The notes under the pieces were generated by a model. The model was not told the origin of the DNA and ran no database searches. It was given only the letters and a program-made list of their open reading frames with translations. Below are positions 5,407 to 10,536 of a DNA stretch of 10,536 bases, one piece after another. Origin of the DNA: an uncultured Pseudomonadales bacterium (lineage in GTDB: Bacteria > Pseudomonadota > Gammaproteobacteria > Pseudomonadales > Porticoccaceae); contig CAJQJT010000298.1 of the NCBI GenBank assembly GCA_905478725.1, forward strand, positions 1 to 10,536, written 5' to 3'. The position numbers and the translations under genes were made by a program. Positions within the stretch are counted from its first letter, which is position 1; every line of letters starts with the position of its first letter.

Positions 5407-7541
5407 ACCATGGAATTTTAAACAGCCCTGCAAGCATTGGCACCATGCAGTTAAAAAACCGCTTTGTTTTGGCCGCTATGGGCTCAAATTATGCGACTAC
5501 TGACGGCCACTGCAGTGAACAGCTAATCGCCTATTACGAAGCACGCGCCAAGGGCGGTACTGGACTGTTGATTTTAGAAACCACCTCGGTGAGCTGGCCG
5601 GCAGGCTGCTCTATGCCCAATATGGTGGGATTTTCAGATGACTGCTTTCTGCCTGGCCTGAGAGAACTCACCTCTAGGGTCCATCAGTACGACTGCAAAA
5701 TTGCCGCTCAGCTCAACCACAGTGGCAAGGTATCCCAGGAGGACACCATTGCTGGGCGACCTATATTGGTCCCCTCCATACCGGGGAAAAGTCGCAATGA
5801 CATGATGCCATTGCTCACCCGCGAGGAACTCGGTAACTTTATTAAAATGGGCGGGCCAGACGGCAAGGGGCCACGCTATCACCTGATGGACCAAAGCGAT
5901 ATTGACAACCTGGTGAATGATTTTGTCAGCGCGGCACAACGCGCGATTGTTGCGGGCTTTGACGGCATTGAAATACACGGTGGTCATGGCTACGTGATCT
6001 CGAGCTTTCTGTCACCGGCAACCAACCATCGCGACGACAATTACGGCGGCACGGTGGAAAACCGCGCACGCTTAATGGTGGAAATTGTGCGCGCTATCCG
6101 CGCTGCAGTGGGCCCAGACTTGCCAATTATTATTCGCCTCGACGCCAAGGAATATCGCGTCGAAAACGGCATTACGCCAGATGATTTTATTGCCGTCGCC
6201 AGGCTCGCCCAAGAGGCCGGTGTCGACGCTATAGATGTCAGCGCCTATAGCGACACGCAAAAGGGGATCGCCTTTACCGAAGCACCCCTGGTTCATCAAC
6301 CCTCAGCCTATGTACCCTTCAGTGAACGGGTTAAGCGTGAATTGGATATCCCGGTGATCGCCGTTGGTCGGATTGAACTGGACAGCGCCGCCAAGGATAT
6401 AGCCAATAATAAATATGACTTTCTCGGTCTCGGCCGCAAACTGATTGCCGATCCCGAGTTGCCCAACAAAAGCGCTGCCGGTATGGCACAGAGCATTCGA
6501 CCCTGTATCTACTGTTATATCTGCGTCAGCCAAATTTTCATCAACAAACCGATGCTCTGCGCAGTTAATACTGATGTCGGCCGCGAGTACCAAGGCGACC
6601 TGATTGCCAGCAGCACTGACAGAGGCCGACACTTCGCTGTGGTCGGCGGTGGCCCCGGAGGCATGGAAGCGGCGCGACTGCTAGCCACTGCCGGACACCG
6701 GGTAACGCTGTTTGAAAAAGAGCCGCAATTAGGTGGCACCGCACGCATTGCCGCCCTCGCCTATGAACCAAATGGGGGTTTAATCGACTATTTATCCGGC
6801 GAACTGCAGCGACTAAAAGTCGATGTGCAACTCAATAGCCCAGTCGATATAGCCGCGCTAGCAGCGCTCAACCCAGATCACGTGATTGTTGCCACGGGGG
6901 CCAAACGCGAAGCACCGGAGATTCCCGGAAAAAATCTCAAGCATGTTTTCGACGGCGAAGAGATGCGCGGCCTGTTACTCGGCGGTGATGACCGTGGTCT
7001 GAAAAAACTCAACCCAATTAAGCGCGCACTGGTGGCGACGTCCCAAGCCCTAGGCCTGACTAACAATATTAACTGGGTGCGAGTGCTCAGCCATCTGTGG
7101 ATGCCACTGCAAAAAGACATAGTGATTGTCGGTGGCGGTTTGGTAGGCATTGAAATTGCCGAGTTTTTAGTCGAGCGACGCCGTCGTGTCACAGTCTTAG
7201 AACCCAGCTCTACCCTCTCCCCCGAGTTGAGTATTGTGCGTCGCGCAAGGGTGATTCACCTGTTGCGCGAGCACGGCTGCAATATGCTAACCAAGGCCAG
7301 TGTTAGCCATATTGATCAAGCTGGGGTGCACTATGAACACAAAGAACAGTGGCACTGTATCAAGGCTGACCAGATCATTATTGCACTGGGGGCTGATGCG
7401 GACACGCGAGTCAGCGAGCTGATCAGTAAAGCGGGTTATGGGGTGACAACCATCGGTGACTGCCGCTCAATTGGCTATCTCGATGGCGCCATTGGCGATG
7501 CTCGTACTGCGGTGAGTGCGCTATTACAGCCTCAGTCCTAA
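5403..7541 (+). CDS. NADH:flavin oxidoreductase, OYE/2,4-dienoyl-CoA reductase type (FMN, 4Fe-4S, FAD)
   Basis: This 712-residue enzyme has the full layout of the FadH / trimethylamine dehydrogenase / BaiCD-BaiH group. An N-terminal FMN TIM barrel spans about 5-365, followed by a Fe-S cysteine cluster, then FAD and NAD(P) Rossmann domains with VVGGGPGG (413-420) and IVGGGLVG (575-582), and a closing TTIGDCRSIGYLDGAIGDAR. In the barrel, HGGHGY (192-197) followed by FLSPATNHRDDNYGG matches the OYE-type active site: two His hold the substrate carbonyl and Tyr is the proton donor. The reaction is thus probably NAD(P)H-dependent reduction of an electron-poor C=C bond in the cytoplasm. The cluster cysteines are C368, C371, C374 and C386, with one residue fewer than FadH between the second and third. 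About 25 extra residues appear before the barrel helix at 165-174. The start overlaps the membrane protein stop. Substrate unknown. Confidence 0.93.
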   Translation: MNHGILNSPASIGTMQLKNRFVLAAMGSNYATTDGHCSEQLIAYYEARAKGGTGLLILETTSVSWPAGCSMPNMVGFSDDCFLPGLRELTSRVHQYDCKIAAQLNHSGKVSQEDTIAGRPILVPSIPGKSRNDMMPLLTREELGNFIKMGGPDGKGPRYHLMDQSDIDNLVNDFVSAAQRAIVAGFDGIEIHGGHGYVISSFLSPATNHRDDNYGGTVENRARLMVEIVRAIRAAVGPDLPIIIRLDAKEYRVENGITPDDFIAVARLAQEAGVDAIDVSAYSDTQKGIAFTEAPLVHQPSAYVPFSERVKRELDIPVIAVGRIELDSAAKDIANNKYDFLGLGRKLIADPELPNKSAAGMAQSIRPCIYCYICVSQIFINKPMLCAVNTDVGREYQGDLIASSTDRGRHFAVVGGGPGGMEAARLLATAGHRVTLFEKEPQLGGTARIAALAYEPNGGLIDYLSGELQRLKVDVQLNSPVDIAALAALNPDHVIVATGAKREAPEIPGKNLKHVFDGEEMRGLLLGGDDRGLKKLNPIKRALVATSQALGLTNNINWVRVLSHLWMPLQKDIVIVGGGLVGIEIAEFLVERRRRVTVLEPSSTLSPELSIVRRARVIHLLREHGCNMLTKASVSHIDQAGVHYEHKEQWHCIKADQIIIALGADADTRVSELISKAGYGVTTIGDCRSIGYLDGAIGDARTAVSALLQPQS

Positions 7542-7564
7542 GATTTTTTTATCCTAGGCCTGAG
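7531..7564. repeat. Imperfect 14-pair hairpin spanning the convergent ends of the flavoenzyme and SDR genes
   Basis: CTCAG (7531-7535) pairs with CTGAG (7560-7564), and CCTAAGAT (7537-7544) pairs with ATCCTAGG (7551-7558) with one A-C mismatch. A T-C mismatch separates the two parts and the loop is TTTTTT (7545-7550). The T-run is in the loop, not after the stem, so this is not a normal intrinsic terminator. It overlaps the flavoenzyme stop codon and lies 16 bases from the SDR stop. Confidence 0.45.
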
Positions 7565-7579
7565 CAACAGCGCCAGCCT

Positions 7580-8350
7580 TTACTCTCCGGCTTCTTTGGC
7601 AAGGTGCAAAAATACCGGCACTTCACCGCCACCATGAACTTCGAGGCTGGCACCTGAGACATAAAATGCATCGTCCGAGCACAGATAGACCACCGCCTTG
7701 GCAATATCCTCAGGCTCGGCCATGCGCCCCATGGGCAGCATATCCGCGACCCGTTTAAACCCCTCAGCGCCACCGTAGTGGGCTTCTCCTGCAGGGTGAT
7801 ACACCAACCCGACCACCAGACCATTAACCCGAATCTTTGGCCCCCACTCCATGGCCAGAGACTGAGTGGCGTTTAATAGTCCAGCCTTGGCAGCCCCATA
7901 GGCAGCCGTACCCGGGGAAGAGCGCACTGCACTGACACTGGAGATATTGATAATACTGCCCGGCAGATCACCAGCACTGAGAGCAGCATAGGCCTGCTGC
8001 GACATGACCAGCGGAGCGATTAAGTTGAGCTGCACCAGTTTTTCGGTGAGGCTCGGCGACGCCGTTGCCGACTCGACCGGTGGACTGCCGCCGGCATTAT
8101 TGACCAGTATATCGAGACGCCCAAAGGCGGCTAGAGCAGCATCAATAACTCGCTGTGACTGCTCTGCCCGACGAATATCCGCCTGCACAAACAGCGCCTG
8201 CCTACCATCGGCAACCACTGCTTCGCTGGGTTCACGACGACCACAGATAACCACATTTGCACCTTCGTTCAACAGATAGCGGGTAATCGCCTGGCCTATA
8301 TTGCCGGCGCCACCAGTGACAATGGCGCAGCGTCCTTCAAATCGTTTCAT
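7580..8350 (-). CDS. Short-chain dehydrogenase/reductase, probably NADP(H)-preferring
   Basis: This 256-residue classical SDR has a complete set of marks. The glycine motif TGGAGNIG is at 12-19 and NNAG at 84-87. The catalytic tetrad is N109, S138, Y151 and K155 (YGAAK). The end of the second beta strand carries R38-R39 (VVICGRRE), which in classical SDRs favours NADP(H); that is inference. It should interconvert an alcohol and a ketone in the cytoplasm; the substrate cannot be told. The C-terminal region has the usual YVSGASLEVHGGG followed by a longer tail (VPVFLHLAKEAGE). ATG at 8348-8350 is preceded by AGAGA, which overlaps the stop codon of the upstream SDR gene. The two genes are only 8 bases apart and should be translated in concert. 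It converges with the flavoenzyme gene. Confidence 0.92.
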   Translation of the reverse strand: MKRFEGRCAIVTGGAGNIGQAITRYLLNEGANVVICGRREPSEAVVADGRQALFVQADIRRAEQSQRVIDAALAAFGRLDILVNNAGGSPPVESATASPSLTEKLVQLNLIAPLVMSQQAYAALSAGDLPGSIINISSVSAVRSSPGTAAYGAAKAGLLNATQSLAMEWGPKIRVNGLVVGLVYHPAGEAHYGGAEGFKRVADMLPMGRMAEPEDIAKAVVYLCSDDAFYVSGASLEVHGGGEVPVFLHLAKEAGE

Positions 8351-8358
8351 AATAATCT

Positions 8359-9135
8359 CTATAAATAGGGCGGATGAATGGTCGCCGTGTTGTCCAAACA
8401 GATCGCAGCGCCATTGATATGTCGCGACTCATCGGAGGCCAAAAACAGTATGGTGTTGGCAACATCCTCGGGCTGGCAGATAAACGGTGCCGTGCGCTGA
8501 TAGCCAGCGATCACATCGGCGGGCATATCGGCGGCAATCTCCCGCGCCATCTTGGTATTAATACCATCGGGATGAACCGAGTTACAGCGCACTCCACTGC
8601 CCTGCTGTTTACAGAGTACCGCGGTGCTCATAGTGAGATTGCGCACCGCGGCCTTGGCCGCGGTGTAGGCACAAAAGTGTGGCATACCCATCAGCGCTGA
8701 GGAGGAGGACATATTGATAATTGAGCCTGCACCGCTGGCGCTGATAATCGGCAGCAGGTAATGAATAGCCAAGAACACGCTGTCGGCATTGACCGCCATA
8801 ACCTGTCGCCACTGCTGTAACGACTCCTGCAAGATATCGCTGGAGCGCAGTATGGCGGCATTGTTGACCAGTATATCTAGCCTGCCGTAATCCTCAGCGA
8901 TCAGTGCCGTACAGCGCTGCCAATCCGCCTCTTGCGCCACATCCAACAACATAAACCGTGCACCGATTTGCGCCGCGGCGGCCTCACCCTGCTCGCTATT
9001 AATGTCGCTCATCAACACCGTTGCACCCTCTTGGCAAAAGCGCTGTGCGGTGGCAAATCCGACGCCGCGGGCGGCGCCAGTGACTAAAGCGACCTTGCCC
9101 TGAAGACGGCCTTTTGACTGCTCTGATAATTCCAT
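8359..9135 (-). CDS. Short-chain dehydrogenase/reductase, probably NAD(H)-preferring
   Basis: This is a 258-residue classical SDR if the start is 9135, chosen because AAGGGG lies six bases upstream. The longer ATG at 9162 (267 residues) has no ribosome site and adds only a polar MEQQSKGHR. In the 258-residue numbering, the glycine motif TGAARGVG is at 19-26, NNAA is at about 91-94, and the catalytic residues are N116, S144, Y157 and K161 (YTAAK). Asp44 at the end of the second beta strand (LMSDIN) favours NAD(H), unlike its partner gene, so one enzyme may oxidise and the other reduce. The C-terminus reads INGAAICLDNTATIHPP, with DNT in place of the common DGG. It is the first gene of a tight two-gene unit on the minus strand, divergent from the MaoC gene. 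Substrate unknown. Confidence 0.91.
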   Translation of the reverse strand: MELSEQSKGRLQGKVALVTGAARGVGFATAQRFCQEGATVLMSDINSEQGEAAAAQIGARFMLLDVAQEADWQRCTALIAEDYGRLDILVNNAAILRSSDILQESLQQWRQVMAVNADSVFLAIHYLLPIISASGAGSIINMSSSSALMGMPHFCAYTAAKAAVRNLTMSTAVLCKQQGSGVRCNSVHPDGINTKMAREIAADMPADVIAGYQRTAPFICQPEDVANTILFLASDESRHINGAAICLDNTATIHPPYL

Positions 9136-9141
9136 TCTATG

Positions 9142-9147
9142 CCCCTT
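9142..9147 (-). promoter_or_regulatory. Ribosome binding site that decides the start of the second SDR
   Basis: AAGGGG on the minus strand, six bases before the ATG at 9135, is a good Shine-Dalgarno match. It lies inside the extended frame that would start at 9162, which itself lacks such a site, so the shorter protein is preferred. Confidence 0.6.
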
Positions 9148-9162
9148 TGACTGTTGCTCCAT

Positions 9163-9189
9163 TCTAGCGGCATCGCCGCCGCTCTAGCG
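9163..9189. repeat. TCTAGCG direct repeats 20 bases apart, with a nested inverted repeat, between divergent genes
   Basis: TCTAGCG occurs at 9163-9169 and 9183-9189, in phase by about two helical turns. Between them AGCGGC (9166-9171) and GCCGCT (9178-9183) form a perfect inverted repeat with a 6-base spacer. This lies in the 139-base divergent gap between the SDR pair and the MaoC gene, so it is a candidate operator for either or both. It is not linked to any known regulator by sequence. Confidence 0.3.
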
Positions 9190-9262
9190 TAATGCGAATG
9201 GACTAAAGCCCCGTAAACAGGCTCCAGCAATGCCAGCCACGGTGATAAACTCAAGCGAAAAT

Positions 9263-9268
9263 AAGGAG
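9263..9268 (+). promoter_or_regulatory. Ribosome binding site that decides the MaoC start
   Basis: AAGGAG, six bases before the ATG at 9275, is a near-ideal Shine-Dalgarno sequence. It lies inside the longer frame that begins at 9230 and so rules against that earlier start. Confidence 0.75.
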
Positions 9269-9274
9269 TCTTTT

Positions 9275-9733
9275 ATGGCCACACTTCTCGCCAACCGCCC
9301 CAGCGACCTATTTGCCTTTGTCGGCCATCAACTTGGTCCCACAGAATCGATCCTTGTGGATCAAACGCGGATCAACCAATTTGCCGAATCCACTGGCGAT
9401 CATCAGTGGATTCATGTGGACCCGATAAAAGCTGCCGAGGGGCCGTTTGGCAAAACCATTGCCCATGGCTACCTGACCCTGTCGCTGGCAAATCTGTTTT
9501 TGCCCGAGTTAATTCGCACAGAGAATTTCTCCATGGGGGTCAATTACGGTGCTGATAATATCCGCTTTCCCGCAACAGTTCCGGTCGATTCTAAGGTCTT
9601 CGCCAGCGGCGAGGTGCTGTCTGTGGAGGAGGCAAAAGGAGGGGTTCGTATGATTGTCAGAGTCAGTGTTTTTGTCGAGGGCAGCGAGCGGCCAGCCTGT
9701 GTTGTCGACACTATCAGTTTGATGTATCCCTAA
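9275..9733 (+). CDS. MaoC-like (R)-specific enoyl-CoA hydratase/dehydratase
   Basis: This 152-residue single hot-dog-fold protein closely follows the mycobacterial Rv0130 type of MaoC hydratase in length and motif order. The hydratase-2 signature is intact: FAESTGDHQWIHVDPIKA (36-53), with catalytic Asp42 and His47, then GPFGKTIAHGYLTLSL. NYGADNIRFPATVPVDSKV and a late strand ending PACVVDTISLMYP are also family-typical. Rv0130-like enzymes hydrate trans-2-enoyl-CoA to (R)-3-hydroxyacyl-CoA; the acyl group used here is unknown. It would act in the cytoplasm, probably as a dimer. The start at 9275 has a strong ribosome site; an earlier in-frame ATG at 9230 would add 15 non-conserved residues. 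It stands alone on the plus strand, divergent from the two SDR genes and ended by its own terminator. A beta-oxidation-like step alongside the SDRs is plausible. Confidence 0.92.
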   Translation: MATLLANRPSDLFAFVGHQLGPTESILVDQTRINQFAESTGDHQWIHVDPIKAAEGPFGKTIAHGYLTLSLANLFLPELIRTENFSMGVNYGADNIRFPATVPVDSKVFASGEVLSVEEAKGGVRMIVRVSVFVEGSERPACVVDTISLMYP

Positions 9734-9770
9734 AAAAACCCCAATGGCAGAGCTGTCATTGGGGTTTTTT
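9734..9770. terminator. Bidirectional rho-independent terminator between MaoC and amidohydrolase genes
   Basis: Immediately after the MaoC stop, AACCCCAATG (9737-9746) pairs perfectly with CATTGGGGTT (9757-9766), and the inner bases can extend the stem (CAG/CTG). A-runs on the left and a T-run to 9770 on the right give U-tracts in both directions. It can also end the minus-strand amidohydrolase transcript, whose stop is at 9821. Confidence 0.92.
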
Positions 9771-9820
9771 CTTGCAGTAATTTTTTAGCGCTTAACTGAA
9801 AACTGATTGCTAAAATAGTC

Positions 9821-10536
9821 TCACAGCTTGAACACCTTCTTTGCATTCTCTCGCAGGAACTTAGGCCAGACCTCGTCCTTAAAAGGCACATTTGGCATAT
9901 CGCCAAAAATTCGCTCCAGAGACAGACCCATGGGGAAATAACCTGCATACATAATCTTATCTGCACCCCGAGTGTTGGCGAACTTAACAATATCCGCTGG
10001 GTAATGCTTGGGTGCAAAAGCGCTGGTCATATAATAGAGATTGGGGTATTTGAGCATTAACTTCCACGCCAACTCTGTCCAAGGCTCGCCGCCGTGGCGC
10101 ATCACCACACGCAACTCGGGGAAGAACCAACAGATCTCATCGAGGTGTTCAACCTTTTGCGGTTCCATGGGAATTCGCGGACCGGGCACACCGACACAGG
10201 GACAAAAGGGAATATCTAGATCTATACAGGCAACAAAGATCGGATACCATTTTTTATCGCTCAGTGACACCTGAGGACACAGGCCCGAGGGAAAAGCAGT
10301 GACTGCTTTGATATCGTAAAGCTCTTTAAGGCGACGGATTTTTCGCACCTCTTCCATACCATTGTTAGGGTTGCAGTCATAACAGGCAAAAAAGCGATCA
10401 GGGTGCTTTAACACCGCTTCATTCTGGGTGAAATATTGGCCTTCATCGACACCGAGCATGGCTTTTTCAATGCCAAACTCATCCATCTTGGCCAGGGTAT
10501 AGGCGATATAGTCGTCCTGCACACCAGTCTTGGGCA
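9821..10536 (-). CDS. Amidohydrolase-2 family protein, C-terminal part, with altered active-site residues
   Basis: The frame is open to the window edge, so the N-terminus is missing; about 238 residues are visible (the last codon at the edge is incomplete). The GTG at 10520-10522 is internal, since in-frame codons PKTG precede it. The fold pattern fits the amidohydrolase-2 / ACMSD-like TIM barrel: KMDEFGIEKAMLGV, HPDRFFACYDCNPN, RRLKELYDIKAV, ELRVVMRHGGEPWTELAWKL, YPNLYYMTSAF and a C-terminal LRENAKKVFKL. Family members are metal-dependent decarboxylases or hydrolases. The family's His in the fifth-strand IHTG-type motif aligns with Cys (PFCPCVGVPGP, codon 10196-10198). The usual GSD(Y/F)P reads YAGYFP, with Tyr for Asp (codon 9938-9940). 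The RHGG His (10094-10096) is kept. It may be a divergent enzyme subgroup or non-catalytic. The N-terminal HxH motif cannot be checked here. Confidence 0.85.
   Translation of the reverse strand, partial: PKTGVQDDYIAYTLAKMDEFGIEKAMLGVDEGQYFTQNEAVLKHPDRFFACYDCNPNNGMEEVRKIRRLKELYDIKAVTAFPSGLCPQVSLSDKKWYPIFVACIDLDIPFCPCVGVPGPRIPMEPQKVEHLDEICWFFPELRVVMRHGGEPWTELAWKLMLKYPNLYYMTSAFAPKHYPADIVKFANTRGADKIMYAGYFPMGLSLERIFGDMPNVPFKDEVWPKFLRENAKKVFKL

Noticed and set aside
6878..7192. Minus-strand open frames inside the flavoenzyme gene
   Set aside because: These are shadows of the GC-rich coding strand; the plus-strand frame shows continuous family motifs through the same region.
9136..9162. Longer start for the second SDR (ATG at 9160-9162)
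   Set aside because: There is no ribosome site before it, while a good AAGGGG precedes the ATG at 9135. The added residues are polar and precede the usual SDR N-terminus. They also partly repeat the following codons (EQQSKG and EQSKG), which looks like a minor local duplication.
9230..9274. Earlier ATG for the MaoC gene
   Set aside because: It would add 15 residues without family similarity and would place the strong AAGGAG site inside the gene.
10520..10522. GTG as the true start of the amidohydrolase
   Set aside because: The frame stays open upstream to the window edge (PKTG), and the N-terminal metal-binding part of the family is missing, so the gene continues outside.

Overview
The window reads as chromosomal DNA of a Gram-negative proteobacterium. 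A TonB-dependent outer-membrane receptor requires an outer membrane, GC content looks close to balanced, and coding is dense. Receptors with an EEIVVTAEKR-type TonB box next to flavin reductases, SDRs and AraC regulators with an arabinose-binding-like domain are typical of marine gammaproteobacteria; that placement is an inference from gene content only. No tRNA, rRNA, CRISPR array, insertion sequence, integrase or phage gene was seen. No gene-free stretch exceeds 140 bases.

Layout: (1) positions 1-255 hold the end of a plus-strand short-chain dehydrogenase (SDR), closed by a strong bidirectional terminator at 264-297. (2) On the minus strand, read from 4762 down to 333, come an AraC-family regulator, a SnoaL-like (NTF2-fold) protein and a TonB-dependent receptor; the last two are 38 bases apart and look like one transcript. 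(3) Divergent from the regulator, across 119 bases, a plus-strand pair encodes a four-helix membrane protein and a 712-residue flavin/Fe-S ene-reductase, with overlapping stop and start codons (ATGA). (4) Two minus-strand SDR genes (9135 to 7580) follow, only 8 bases apart. (5) A plus-strand MaoC-type hydratase (9275-9733) ends in a second bidirectional terminator. (6) The C-terminal part of a minus-strand amidohydrolase-2 family protein runs off the right edge.

Together this looks like a catabolic island. A receptor imports a hydrophobic or bulky organic molecule, the AraC protein probably senses it, SDRs oxidise or reduce hydroxyl/keto groups, the OYE/2,4-dienoyl-CoA-reductase-type flavoenzyme acts on a conjugated C=C bond, and the SnoaL-like and MaoC-like proteins could catalyse dehydration or hydration. 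SnoaL + OYE/Fe-S flavoenzyme + SDRs resembles the enzyme toolkit of the bile-acid bai system, so a steroid- or terpenoid-like ring substrate is a reasonable but unproven hypothesis.

Main oddities: a Fe-S cysteine motif one residue shorter than in E. coli FadH; an amidohydrolase lacking two residues that are normally metal-binding or catalytic; a 13-base element shared upstream of the regulator and of the snoaL-receptor unit; and an uncharacterised membrane protein translationally coupled to the flavoenzyme.
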